64,000 nucleotides of DNA from DATCJA01 sp963814955 (lineage in GTDB: Bacteria; Acidobacteriota; Vicinamibacteria; Vicinamibacterales; UBA2999), in the NCBI GenBank assembly GCA_963814955.1, contig CAWFEX010000007.1, positions 1 through 64,000 of the forward strand, in the 5' to 3' direction. Under the pieces are notes generated by a model. It was not told the DNA's origin and did not search any database. It was given only the letters and a program-made list of their open reading frames with translations. Position numbers and translations under genes: made by a program. Shown here piece by piece: positions 18,008 to 27,539 of the stretch. How positions within the stretch are numbered: the first letter of the stretch is position 1; every line of letters begins with the position of its first letter.

Positions 18008-18844
18008 TCAGGAACCGCCGGTTTTAACCGGCATCGCCACGGCGGCCTCGTCTTCGTGGACCGACGCGGCTGCCTGCGGCGATGATCGCGGCGGTGAAAT
18101 TGCCGCCGCGATGGTTTCGTCGAGCGGATGATCGCGGCGGATCGCGTCGAGCTGCCGTTCATCGGTCAGATCGAGCCGGAGCGGCGTGAGCGACACCCAG
18201 CCCTGCTCAACCGCCCAGCGATCGGTGCCTTCCTCGGCGCCTTCGATAGGGGTGACCGTGAACCAGAACAGCTCGCGCCCGAGCGGGTGTCTGGTCGGGA
18301 CGATGTGGCCGTCGTAGCGACGGACCGAGGCGCGCGTCCAAATCATCCCGCGCGGCTCGCGCGGAAAGTTCACGTTCACAAGCCGCAATGTCGATTCTGC
18401 CAGCAGGGTCTCGAGCACGCGCCGGACCCACCGTTTCAGATGGTCGAAGTCAGGCTCAATGCCTGCCGGCGCACTGAGCGCCACGCCGCGAATGCCGAGG
18501 AGCGCGGCCTGCTTCGCCGCCGCCAGCGTGCCCGAATGCCAGACGGAATTGCCGAGATTGAGCCCAAGATTGAGCCCCGACAGCACGAGGTCGACTTTCT
18601 CCCAATGATACGTGCCGAGCGCGACGCAGTCGGCCGGCGTGCCGTTCACGCGATAGGCGGTGAGCTTGCCGACGTGCGTCGGACGATACGCAAGCGGCCG
18701 CGTGGCGGTAATCGCATGTCCCATCGACGATTGCTCGACGTCGGGTGCGACGACGTGCACCGTCCCGAACTCAGAGGCAACCTCGGCGAGCGCCGCGATT
18801 CCCGGGCTGTAAATCCCGTCGTCGTTTGAGACGAGAATGCGCAT
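18008..18844 (-). CDS. surE: 5'/3'-nucleotidase SurE
   Basis: 278 residues. The N-terminal metal site MRILVSNDDGIYSPGI, with the DD pair, is diagnostic, followed by VVAPDVEQSSMGHAIT, NGTPADCVALG and SGLNLGLNLGNSVWHSGTLAAAKQA. SurE removes phosphate from nucleoside 5'- and 3'-monophosphates in the cytoplasm under stress. The start is fixed by the universal MRIL. A Pro/Ala-rich tail of about 25 residues extends past the usual end. It is divergent from the lipid kinase gene and convergent with 17414-17984. Confidence 0.95.
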   Translation of the reverse strand: MRILVSNDDGIYSPGIAALAEVASEFGTVHVVAPDVEQSSMGHAITATRPLAYRPTHVGKLTAYRVNGTPADCVALGTYHWEKVDLVLSGLNLGLNLGNSVWHSGTLAAAKQAALLGIRGVALSAPAGIEPDFDHLKRWVRRVLETLLAESTLRLVNVNFPREPRGMIWTRASVRRYDGHIVPTRHPLGRELFWFTVTPIEGAEEGTDRWAVEQGWVSLTPLRLDLTDERQLDAIRRDHPLDETIAAAISPPRSSPQAAASVHEDEAAVAMPVKTGGS

Positions 18845-18913
18845 CAATACCCACGCGCGGGTGCAAGGCGCCCGCCAGCCTCGTTCGGCGTGATTCTTGG
18901 ACGGTGACCGTGT

Positions 18914-19786
18914 GTGAGGGTTTCGCTGCTCTACAACAGAAATGCGGGTGAGGGCTTGCCGCTCGACCATATCCGCGACGCCATGACACGGCACGGCCAC
19001 CAGTTGGTTCGCGTTGTCGAGAAGCACACCGATGTCGAACGCCTGCTCGAAGACCGAACGGATCTCGTGGCCGCGGCCGGCGGTGACGGGACGATCGCGT
19101 TAGCGGCACGCATAATGGCACGGCGCGGCATTCCGCTCGCCATCCTGCCGATCGGCACGGCCAACAACATTGCGAAGAGTCTCGGTCTCGAGGGGTCAAT
19201 GGATCAGTTGATTGACAAGTGGGACATGGCGCGATCGCAGCCGCTCGACCTGGGCGTTGCCGACGGTGCGTGGGGCAGGCGGCATTTCGTGGAAGCGGTT
19301 GGCGGCGGCTTGATTCCAACCGGCATCGCCGAGATGCAGACAAGGTCCAATGGCGACGAGCATCCATCGGCGACGAAGGTTGAGGGAGCGGTCCGGACGT
19401 TTCGTCAGGTTCTCTCGCGGCTGCAGCCGGATCATTGGACGATCGATCTGGACGGAATCGAAGCGACGGGCGATTTTCTGCTCGTCGAGGTTCTCAACAT
19501 CCGCTCAATCGGGCCGAACCTGGTGTTCTCGGCCGACGCGAATCCTTCGGATGGCTCGTTCCGTGTGGTCGTCGCCGGCGAGGAGGACCGCGACGAGCTC
19601 GCCCGCTACCTTCAGTGCCGGCTCGAGCAGCGTGAGTACCCGCTCTCGCTGGTCTCGCGGCGAGCGCGGCACGTCACGCTTCGCGGGCCGACGGACGTGC
19701 ACGTGGACGACGAGGTGCTGTCCGGGTCCGGGAGCGGCGCAGTCTCGATTCACGTCGAAACGGGGGTCCTGCAGGTACTGGCGTGA
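18914..19786 (+). CDS. Diacylglycerol/lipid kinase family protein (YegS-like)
   Basis: 290 residues from GTG at 18914. The catalytic domain shows LLYNRNAGEG, the nucleotide loop AAGGDGTIALAA and PIGTANNIAKSLG; a second beta-sandwich domain follows with FVEAVGGGL, ANPSDGSFRVVV and VDDEVLSGSG. These are all the hallmarks of the DAGK_cat family, which phosphorylates diacylglycerol or related lipids at the membrane. The exact lipid substrate is unknown. The gene is 69 bp from the divergent surE start. Confidence 0.92.
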   Translation: MRVSLLYNRNAGEGLPLDHIRDAMTRHGHQLVRVVEKHTDVERLLEDRTDLVAAAGGDGTIALAARIMARRGIPLAILPIGTANNIAKSLGLEGSMDQLIDKWDMARSQPLDLGVADGAWGRRHFVEAVGGGLIPTGIAEMQTRSNGDEHPSATKVEGAVRTFRQVLSRLQPDHWTIDLDGIEATGDFLLVEVLNIRSIGPNLVFSADANPSDGSFRVVVAGEEDRDELARYLQCRLEQREYPLSLVSRRARHVTLRGPTDVHVDDEVLSGSGSGAVSIHVETGVLQVLA

Positions 19787-19816
19787 CGTTTCGGCACGTC
19801 ATCGGATCAACCGCCG

Positions 19817-19822
19817 TATAAT
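19817..19822 (+). promoter_or_regulatory. Likely -10 box (TATAAT) for metallo-hydrolase gene
   Basis: A perfect TATAAT lies 26 nt before the ATG at 19849; the -35 region is weak (GGCACG 18 nt upstream). Confidence 0.4.
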
Positions 19823-19848
19823 CCGCCGCAGTCCTGGAGCACGGGAGC

Positions 19849-20904
19849 ATGAGACGAGTCACGAAGATTATCTACGCTGCAGTTGCGCTGCTGGTGCTTA
19901 TGACGGCGATGCCGCCGGCTATCGGCGCGCAGACGACCGCTGTTGACTTCAGCCGCGAGCCGGCCTGCCTGAGCCGGACGCCTGCTTCGATGGGCGGCCC
20001 CGCGCCGGTCAGCCCGAACCTCGTGGTCGTGCGCTACCTCGGGTCGTCCAACCATGAGATCGCGTACGGGAACACCGTGCTGCTGCTGAACGCCCATTAC
20101 GCGCGCGTCGCGCCCGCGCGACCGCTCGGGTTTACGCGCGACGAGGTGAAGAAGGCGGACGCGATTCTCATTGGCCACGGTCACGGGGATCACATGTCGG
20201 ATGCGCCTTACGTCGCGAAGCGCACCGGTGCCCGTCTCGTCGGCGCGCCGATTACGGCGGAGCAGGCGCAGAAGATGGGACTCGAACAGAGACAGATTGA
20301 TACCGTCACTGGCCGCGGCGGCGAGATGCTGAAGTTTGGCGCGATCGCGGTCGAGCCGATTCTCGGACGTCACGGCGCGGGCGGGGATGCGGCCGACGAG
20401 GCCGCGTCCGCGGCCTTCCGCGCCTTGCAGAAGGCGGTCGGCATCACCCGGACGCCCGAGCAGCAGGAAGCCGCACGCGCCGCTCAGGATGGGAGCCGCG
20501 ACCCCCGAATCCCGCTCGAAGGCGTCATCACCTACCTGCTGACGTTTGGCAATGGGTTCCGCATCATCTTTCGCGACACGTCGGGCGTCGATGAGACCGG
20601 CGTGGGAACCGAATGGGAGCGCGTGGCGATGAAGCGCATCGGGAGCACCGATCTGGCGATCGTCTGGTACTCGGTTGCGATCCCGCAGGCGCAAACGACC
20701 ACCGTGCCGCTGGTGCGCCTTTACAATCCGCGCTTCTACATGCCGACGCACCATGACGAAGTCGGTGCAGGACGTCTGGATACCCCGCTGGAACCGCTCC
20801 TGCTGCGGCTTCGGGACGAACTGAACGTGCGGGGAGTGTCGCCGCTGTACCGACAACCGGTCTGCTTCGATACCGCAGCCAAGCAGATGTTCGTCGGGTG
20901 GTAG
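19849..20904 (+). CDS. Secreted MBL-fold metallo-hydrolase
   Basis: 351 residues with signal peptide 1-27 (ending IGAQT). The zinc motif is HGHGDHM near 105-111 (HxHxDH), with further likely ligands in LGRHGAGG and near the end THHDEVGAGR, as in UlaG/beta-lactamase-like hydrolases. Exported location and long alpha insert (about 180-220) separate it from cytoplasmic paralogues. Substrate is unknown. It is convergent with the TonB-receptor operon, 12 bp from it. Confidence 0.88.
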   Translation: MRRVTKIIYAAVALLVLMTAMPPAIGAQTTAVDFSREPACLSRTPASMGGPAPVSPNLVVVRYLGSSNHEIAYGNTVLLLNAHYARVAPARPLGFTRDEVKKADAILIGHGHGDHMSDAPYVAKRTGARLVGAPITAEQAQKMGLEQRQIDTVTGRGGEMLKFGAIAVEPILGRHGAGGDAADEAASAAFRALQKAVGITRTPEQQEAARAAQDGSRDPRIPLEGVITYLLTFGNGFRIIFRDTSGVDETGVGTEWERVAMKRIGSTDLAIVWYSVAIPQAQTTTVPLVRLYNPRFYMPTHHDEVGAGRLDTPLEPLLLRLRDELNVRGVSPLYRQPVCFDTAAKQMFVGW

Positions 20905-20916
20905 GGCCGCAGGTCC

Positions 20917-21765
20917 CTACTGTCTGGGTTCTTTCAGGAGCGCCTCGACGCCCCGTTCTCCCTCGACACAGGCGTGCTCGAGGAACTCATATCCATCGCC
21001 AGCCATCCGTGTCCGCCGCAGCTCGAATCCATAGGTCCACGGCCGCGTGAACACGACCGGGTCCGTGACCGTCACCTGGTAATTGATCGTTTTCGCATCC
21101 ACGACAGTAAATCGTTCTAGCAGCGTCATCCTGTCGCTGTGGAATGTGCCGGTGTAATCGAACCAGTCCCAGTCGTTGATATTCGAGGTCTCAACCACGA
21201 GCGTATTTCCGTCCCACCGTCCGCGTGAATCTCCCATGGCGAGTTTCACCGTGCCTGGAAGCGCGGGGGCGTTTCCGAGGCGGATCATCCGGTACGCGTG
21301 ATTGAACTCCCACATCAAGATGATGCGATCCGGCGTCTGAACCACCTGGAAGTCGGTCGTCATGTTCCGCGGCGTCCCGTGCAGGCAGAAGGTACGCGGC
21401 CGGACATCCCGGACGGTGGCGGGCTTGCCGCGGCTCGGCTCGCCGCGACGAAAGGTTGGAATCGACACGCGCCGCTGCTGCGCCCAGGGCTGGTACGGAA
21501 TCCTGCGGTCGGGCGGATCGAGGACCAGGCTCCTCTCTTTGCTTCGATCCACCTTTTGCCCCTGCAGCGTCGCAGTCTCATCGTCCGGGAGGCCGGTTTC
21601 CATGTCGGCCGCATCCGCGTCCGTCCCCCAGATCCCCTGTATGTCGGGTTGGCCGTCAGGAGTGCGCCCGACAGCCTGCGGCACTCCTCCTTGCGCGAGG
21701 ATCGCCGCGTTCCCCAGGATCGCCGCCACGATGGCGGCCGCCGCATGCTGTCTGGCTTTGAACAT
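20917..21765 (-). CDS. Secreted protein of the WDGNTLV family (second copy)
   Basis: 282 residues; signal peptide about 1-25. It opens GRTPDGQPDIQGIWGTD and holds the core MGDSRGRWDGNTLVVETSNIN plus a C-terminal TRPWTYGFELRRTRMAGDGYEFLEHACVEGER. The HACVEGE end is conserved in longer members. It is the last gene of a minus-strand run: WDGNTLV protein (24925-25716), TonB receptor, then this gene 44 bp downstream. Function unknown; exported together with an outer-membrane receptor by context. Confidence 0.82.
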   Translation of the reverse strand: MFKARQHAAAAIVAAILGNAAILAQGGVPQAVGRTPDGQPDIQGIWGTDADAADMETGLPDDETATLQGQKVDRSKERSLVLDPPDRRIPYQPWAQQRRVSIPTFRRGEPSRGKPATVRDVRPRTFCLHGTPRNMTTDFQVVQTPDRIILMWEFNHAYRMIRLGNAPALPGTVKLAMGDSRGRWDGNTLVVETSNINDWDWFDYTGTFHSDRMTLLERFTVVDAKTINYQVTVTDPVVFTRPWTYGFELRRTRMAGDGYEFLEHACVEGERGVEALLKEPRQ

Positions 21766-21809
21766 CTTGGTGCCTTTACTCGTGTCCTCGTGCGAGGGCC
21801 TTCGATGCC

Positions 21810-24800
21810 CTAGAAAAGGAAACGGGCACCGAGCTGAACCTGTCGCGGATAGCCAATGCCGGCGATATAGCCGGTTGGTGTTTGGAAGGTCGCGCTGCGC
21901 CCGTTGCCGTTATAGCTGTTGCCGAAATTCACGGTATTCAGCAGGTTGAAGAACTCCGCAAACAGGCCAATCCGCCGCTCGCCACCCAGATTGACGAACT
22001 TCGTCGTGCGGAGATCCACCACGACGGTATGGTCGCCGCGAGCCGTATTGATCGACACCTGTTGGCCCGTTGCGGGGTCGATCCAGCGATCGTTATTCGT
22101 GCCATCGCCATTGAGATCGCTTCCAGCGGTCAGGTTGTACGGACGTGCGCTGGCTGCCTGGAACACCGGCGAGACCTGGATGCCCCAGGGGAAGTCGAAC
22201 ACGCCCATGGCGACCACGCGATGGCGTTCGTCGTTGCCGACCGGGCCCCATTCGCCGGGTGCGAGCTGATCCGACTGGTCCTGCGCAACGGCCGATCCCG
22301 ACCGGGCGCCCGTGGACCCGCCGTACGCGTACGCGCGCGCCAGTGTGTAGTGCGCCTGCAGCGTCGCGCGCGCCACCCGGCGCTGCACGCGAATGGTCAT
22401 CGCGTCGTACCGCGACTTGCTGATACTGGCGAGAATCATCACGTTGTTCAGAACGTTTGGAATCCCGAATGCGCTCGCAAAGTCGCGCGCCAGTACGCGC
22501 TGTCCCGACACGATCGGATTGAGATTGATCCGGCGGAACTCGTTGCGCCCTTCGAGGTGCGTGTAATCGACGGAAAGGCTGGTGTTGGGGGCCAGCTGGT
22601 GCGCGTAGCCGACGTGAACCTGGTGGTTGTATGGATCCGCAAGGTCGTGCGCCAGCCACTCGCCCGTCGAGCCGCGGGGCAGCGTGTCGGATTCGGTCGG
22701 CGTCGCCGGCAGAGGATCGATCCCGAGCCGGAACGTGGCGAGCTCGCCGACACCGATTGCGGTGTTCGTCCGCGTCGCGAGCACGTTCATCGGCCGTTTG
22801 TTCTGAGAGACCACGTCACCGTACCCGCCGGTGTTCGCCTGGTCGAAGTAGAGACCGTAACCGCCGCGCAGCACCCGGCGGCCGTCGCCGCTCAAGTCGT
22901 AGGCGAACCCGACGCGTGGCGAGACATTCTTCGTCGGCGTCTTGGGTAGGCCGGCGTACGGACTGCCAATCGCTTCGAGCACCTGCCGCGTGGCGTTGTT
23001 GGCGTAGTTCTGCTGGTCGTAGAAATTGATATCCACGTCGTAGCGCACGCCAAGATTCAGCGTCAGCTGCGGGGCGGCGCGCCAGTCATCCTGAAACCAG
23101 ACCGCAAATTGCTGTGCGCCCTCGACCACGTCGTCGGAGAGCACGGTGTTGGCCTGCTGCCACTGACGAACGATGCCAGGCGTCCTGAAGCCCTGCGGAT
23201 ACCGGCCGTTGCTGTTGTTCAGGATGACCGACGGATCGTCGAAGAACGCCAGCGTCGCGAAGTGCTCGTTCGCGTTGGCGAGTCCGAGCCGCGGCAGATT
23301 GTTGTAGTTCACCCCGAACTTGAGCGTCTGCTGTCCTTTCAGAAGCGACACCTCATCCTTGAATTGAATCACGTAGGCGTCGGTCAGCGACCCGCCCGCG
23401 CCGCCGGCTCCCGTGTTCACCGAAGGAAAGGAGATCCGCGGAGGAAAGAGGGGGACGTTGGGAAAATCACGCCGATAGTGTTCCCCCGTGACGGAGCTGA
23501 CGATGTCGCTCAGCCGGTACAGGTGGTTGACCTGCCCCGTGATCTGGTTGAGGCCGTTGTTGCTCAACACCCAGTTGTGCTGGCCGACCGCGCTCCACAT
23601 GCGGATGCTGCTGTTCTCGGGTTCGCGGAGATCGTTGGAGGGACTGAACGTCACCGCGTCGCGGTCGTCGTGCTGCCCGGCATATCGGAACATCACCGCA
23701 TGGTCGTTGTTGAGCTGGGCGCTCGCCTTCCCCGTGTACAGAATGAGGCTCATCGGGATTGGACCCGCCTGGGGGTGATTCGGGTTGACCAGCCCCTGCG
23801 GAATCAGTCCGGCGTTCATGGCGTTGACGAGCAATTGCTTCTCGCGGAAAAGCGCGTCGGGGACTGGAACCGAATTGTCCTCGGAGATGTTTTCGTAGGC
23901 GCCGAAGAAGAACATCCGATTCCGCAAGACGGGTCCGCCAATCGAGCCGCCCCACTGCCGCCGGGTGAACGGAATTTCCGCCGCGTTCTGGACCTCCGTG
24001 AAATAGTCCTTCGCGGTCATCGCATCGTCTCTCACGAAGGTAAACGCGGATCCACGAAGCAAGTTGGTCCCCGACTTGGTCACCATCGTCAGAGCCGCGC
24101 CACCGGTCCGGCCATCGGCAGCATTGAACTGGCTCGTCGCCAACTGGAACTGCTCGAGCGCTTCGGTTGTGAACGTCAGGAGCGCCCCGCCGTACCGGTT
24201 GTCGCGATTGTCGGCGCCATCCACTATCGGAATCACGTTGGTCCCTGACGCACCACCGAACGACACGCTGCCGACGTTCTCTTTGCTGCGGTGGACCGGC
24301 GCCATCGGCGCGGCACCCGGCAGCAGCGCAAGCATTCCGCTGACCGTCCGCGTGATCATGGGCAGGTTCTGGATTTCGGTCGCCTCGATGCTCGACGCCA
24401 CCTTCGACTGCGTCACCTCGATGAGCGGGACCGAGCCGGTGACGGTGACGGCTTCCGTCACGCCGGCCAGCGTCAGCTTGAGATCGAGCGTCAGCGTCGA
24501 ATTCACGCCAAGGTTGACGTCCCGCCTTGTCGCGGGAGCGAAACCGGCCAGGTCGGTGGCGACGTCGGTACACACCCGGCTCGAGCCCAGGCAGGTAATA
24601 GACGCCTTCCGCATTGGTCACCGTGGTCCTGGTGACGCCCGTTGCCTGGTTGGTGGCCGTCACGGTCACGCCAGGCAGCACTGCGTCACCCTGATCGAGA
24701 ATGCGGCCGTTGAACGTGCTGGTCGCCTGAGCGCCGGCGGCCGACGCTGCGCCGATCACCAGACTGACGGTGAGGAGCGACCGTAACGAGAATATAAGAA

Positions 24801-24816
24801 CGAATCGTACGTCCAT
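21810..24816 (-). CDS. TonB-dependent receptor, Oar-like (one frame break)
   Basis: ATG at 24816 after AAGGAG. Signal peptide ends AGAQA; the carboxypeptidase-regulatory domain is TSTFNGRILDQGDAVLPGVTV. The frame changes near 24567 (LEPGVY, then DVATDLAGFAPATRRDVNLGV in the next frame); the rest is intact: plug motifs TEIQNLPMITRTVSGMLAL, TKSGTNLLRGSAFTFVRD, and a barrel ending in Phe (QLGARFLF). About 1000 residues in all. The flanking WDGNTLV proteins suggest a shared uptake or processing function, which is inference. Confidence 0.9.
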
Positions 24817-24924
24817 CGTGGTCTCCTTATGTGGCGACGGGTGCGACTTTCACCTTTCCGTCCGGTCCCTTCACGTCGACGTGGAGCCAGCCGCCAGCAT
24901 GCACGTCGGATTCCCTTCGCTGGA
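24817..24924 (-). other. Spacer in TonB operon with a short open stretch
   Basis: On the minus strand a frame opened by GTG encodes HAGGWLHVDVKGPDGKV and ends TAA just before the AAGGAG of the receptor gene. The wording resembles the C-terminus of DUF6152-type proteins, so this may be a gene scrap. It is too short to call. Confidence 0.25.
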
Positions 24925-25716
24925 TCAGCGCGGCCCTTCGCCCGGCGCGCGAACGGGTAGTTCGTCCAGAGCGAAGGCGTAACACTCGTAATCGAGCAAG
25001 CGGAAGTTCGGTTCAGTGCGCCGGTAGAGGACCATGCTCATCGTCCACGGACGCGTGAACACCTTCGGGTCTTCAATCGTTGCGGTGTACGTAATGTGAT
25101 CGCGATCTGTAACCGTGAATCGTTCGATCACGTGCAGTTCCGTGCTGTGATGATTCCCGGCACGGTCGAACCATGTCTGGTCGTTGAAGTGGACGACGTC
25201 GACGACCAGCGTATCGCCTTCCCACCTGCCACGCGAATCGCCCATCCAGAACTCGAGCGGGCCGCGCGGGTGCGGCGTGTCCATGAACACGTTGCGTGTC
25301 GCGTGCAGGTATTCGAAGAAGAACATGACGGTCTTGGGCGTCTGCACGATTTGAAATGGGTGGGGCATGTACATAATCCGTGGGACGCCCGGCAGAAAGC
25401 ATCGCGCTTCGGTATCGGCGGTCGCACGGCTGCGGTAATTCTCCGCCTTTCGCGCGAGCGCCGTGGGGTGGTACGGAAGCTCATCCGCCATGACGACGCC
25501 GAGTCCGGCGGGTACGTCGACGCTCGCCGAATGCGCCTGGATATCGTGGTTCGCGGTGGTCATCGCCTGCCAGATGCCCGAGAAGTCAGGTTTCCCGTCA
25601 GCGGTGCGGGGGACAGGCGAGATTTGGGCGGCCGCCAGGCCGGAGTTTCCCAACAGAAGTGCAACCGCCGATGCCGCTGCGAACAGGCACCGGCGAAGCC
25701 TCCATAACGTCGGCAT
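24925..25716 (-). CDS. Secreted protein of the WDGNTLV family (third copy)
   Basis: 263 residues. The start MPTLWRLRRC at 25716 is preferred because GAAGGA stands five bases upstream; in-frame starts at 25722 and 25767 exist. The signal peptide ends LAAAQ. The protein has RTADGKPDFSGIW, ARCFLPGVPRIMYMPHPFQI, MGDSRGRWEGDTLVVDVVHF and KVFTRPWTMSMVLYRR. First gene of the run that leads into the TonB receptor and the 20917 paralogue. Function unknown. Confidence 0.82.
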   Translation of the reverse strand: MPTLWRLRRCLFAAASAVALLLGNSGLAAAQISPVPRTADGKPDFSGIWQAMTTANHDIQAHSASVDVPAGLGVVMADELPYHPTALARKAENYRSRATADTEARCFLPGVPRIMYMPHPFQIVQTPKTVMFFFEYLHATRNVFMDTPHPRGPLEFWMGDSRGRWEGDTLVVDVVHFNDQTWFDRAGNHHSTELHVIERFTVTDRDHITYTATIEDPKVFTRPWTMSMVLYRRTEPNFRLLDYECYAFALDELPVRAPGEGPR

Positions 25717-25824
25717 GACCATCCTTCGAGAAGATTGCGCGAGGCGTGAGCGCGGACCATAGCACACCAGCCGTAGGTGCGCAACGCACGAGCGGTCGAG
25801 CTGCGTGGAGTCTTACGCGACATG

Positions 25825-25854
25825 TGGACCACCTGAGGCGGACCGGCATATAAT
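25825..25854 (+). promoter_or_regulatory. Likely sigma-70 promoter
   Basis: TGGACC at 25825-25830, 18-bp spacer, perfect TATAAT at 25849-25854, 29 nt before the TTG start at 25884. Confidence 0.5.
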
Positions 25855-25883
25855 CGCCGACCCTGTTGAGCACGGAGGTCACC

Positions 25884-26567
25884 TTGCGTTTCTATCGACT
25901 CACGATCGCTTTCGCCGTGATGCTCATGTCCGCGCCTGTCACCGCTCAGGAGTGGATGGACTACACGAGCCGGCAGGACCGGTTCACCGTGAATTTTCCG
26001 GCCGCACCGACGATTCGGGAATTCACCTTCACCTCCTGGCGCGACGCAAAGCTGCCAGCCCGTGTCTACACGGTCGAGCGCGGACCAGAACGGTATTCGG
26101 TCACCGTCGTCGACTACACGGTCGCGGAGCGCGTGCACGCTGAACGGGTCAAGAACTGCCCGCCCGGGGCGCACAGCCTCTGCTTCGGCAATGACGAGGT
26201 GTCACAGGGGGTCGGCGGGTGGAAGTACGACGTGCTCGGCGCGGTCGAGCACGCCACCGCACAGTTCCTCACCCGCAACGCGAAGGTGACCTACTTCGCA
26301 TGGGCGACGATCGATCGCATCACCGGGAGACAGATTCACCTGACGAATGCCGACCAGTCGCGTACCTTCGCCCAGATCCACATGCACGAGAACCGCCTGT
26401 ATATCATCGAGGCGACGGTCCCGGCGAACGCGGCTGAACCCGGGCTCTTCCAGCAGTCGCCGCGGTTTCTCGATGAGGCCGGGCGGCCCGTGCGGTACAA
26501 CGGCAACTATACGAACATGTACCCGCCACCTCCACGAGCCGGACAGGGAGGCGCGCCGGCCCAGTAA
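25884..26567 (+). CDS. Secreted hypothetical protein, 227 aa
   Basis: TTG at 25884 is chosen because GGAGGT lies four bases upstream. Signal peptide about 1-22 (ending VTAQE). Typical pieces are DRFTVNFPAAPTIREFTFTSW, NRLYIIEATVPANAAEPGLF and a Pro-rich end. A single exported domain with predominantly beta prediction; similar sequences are frequent in Acidobacteriota, but I know no function. A good promoter lies just upstream, and the DinB gene follows at 19 bp and may share the transcript. Confidence 0.75.
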   Translation: MRFYRLTIAFAVMLMSAPVTAQEWMDYTSRQDRFTVNFPAAPTIREFTFTSWRDAKLPARVYTVERGPERYSVTVVDYTVAERVHAERVKNCPPGAHSLCFGNDEVSQGVGGWKYDVLGAVEHATAQFLTRNAKVTYFAWATIDRITGRQIHLTNADQSRTFAQIHMHENRLYIIEATVPANAAEPGLFQQSPRFLDEAGRPVRYNGNYTNMYPPPPRAGQGGAPAQ

Positions 26568-26586
26568 GGCAGCTGCGGCCCGTTCT

Positions 26587-27129
26587 ATGGAACACAGCCT
26601 GTCAGACACCATCGCGCTCCTCACCCGCACGCCCGCGACATTGGATACGTTACTGCGCGATCTTCCGGATGCGTGGACGTGCAGCAATGAAGGTGACAAC
26701 ACGTGGAGTGCCATCGATGTGATCGGCCACCTGATTCACGGCGAGCGGACCGACTGGATGCCGCGAGTCGAGCTGATCCTGGGAAGCTGGGAAGCGCGGA
26801 CGTTCGAGCCATTCGACATGCAAGGTCATGTTCGAGAGACTCAAGGCAAGTCCCTCGGGCAGCTCCTGGACGAGTTCGCCCGCGTGCGGGCCGAAAGCCT
26901 CACCGCCCTTCGCGCGTTGAACCTGACCCAGGACGACCTGGACAGACGTGGCCTGCACCCTGCGCTTGGATCAGTCACACTGTCGCAGCTACTTGCGACG
27001 TGGGCGGCTCATGACCTGACGCACCTGCATCAGATCTCCAGGATGATGGCGCATCAGTATCGTGAGGCGGTCGGACCGTGGAGCAAATATCTTGGTGTGC
27101 TCCAGTGCGCCGGACACAGTTCACGCTGA
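26587..27129 (+). CDS. DinB family protein
   Basis: 180 residues forming a four-helix bundle. The DinB_2 pattern is clear: WSAIDVIGHLIHGERTDW gives the first metal-binding His, and LSQLLATWAAHDLTHLHQISRMMA the paired HDLTHLHQ His residues. Members bind a divalent metal and some are thiol (bacillithiol or mycothiol) dependent transferases; the presence of bshC in this window makes that possible here but does not show it. Confidence 0.85.
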   Translation: MEHSLSDTIALLTRTPATLDTLLRDLPDAWTCSNEGDNTWSAIDVIGHLIHGERTDWMPRVELILGSWEARTFEPFDMQGHVRETQGKSLGQLLDEFARVRAESLTALRALNLTQDDLDRRGLHPALGSVTLSQLLATWAAHDLTHLHQISRMMAHQYREAVGPWSKYLGVLQCAGHSSR

Positions 27130-27263
27130 GGCCTAGGAAATTTCGTGCGACCTCCGAGCTCAGCGTTACAGAATTTACATGTGTCGGCATAGTGGGTCCG
27201 CGCGTATGATTCAGCCAGTTGCCGCATCACCGCGCGCAGCCATTCCCCCGAAAGGGCCTCCCG

Positions 27264-27437
27264 ATGTCATCACGCAAACTCGGCGAACTCGCAACCGACA
27301 TCGACGACGCATCTGACACTGTGGAAGAACTCCAGCACGCGTCCGCCGCCGACGCCCCCGAGAAGCTGGACGAACTGCACAAAACACTCGAAGACGCCTC
27401 CGACACGATCGACGATCTCGTGGACGCGGGCAAATAG
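27264..27437 (+). CDS. Small acidic helical protein, 57 aa
   Basis: The ATG at 27264 has AAAGGG upstream; a longer in-frame start at 27219 adds an Arg/Pro-rich stretch and is unlikely. Three short near-repeats with ASDT(V/I)(E/D)(E/D)L suggest amphipathic, coiled-coil helices. No signal peptide and no known family. Confidence 0.6.
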   Translation: MSSRKLGELATDIDDASDTVEELQHASAADAPEKLDELHKTLEDASDTIDDLVDAGK

Positions 27438-27469
27438 TCCCTAGCGCTCGAGCGTGGCGAGCGCGGACA

Positions 27470-27492
27470 GGAGGCGGAGCAAGTTCGCCTCC
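27470..27492. terminator. Hairpin between convergent genes
   Basis: Stem GGAGGCG/CGCCTCC with nine-base loop between the 57-aa gene and the end of the kinase array. No T-tract. Confidence 0.35.
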
Positions 27493-27539
27493 GTGAAGAC
27501 CTTGTACGTGATGGCGGATAATTGCGCGATTGGCGCGAA

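Noticed and set aside
24817..24924. Independent small gene in the TonB operon spacer
   Set aside because: Only about 22 codons after a plausible start, and resemblance to DUF6152 ends is weak; listed as a spacer feature only.
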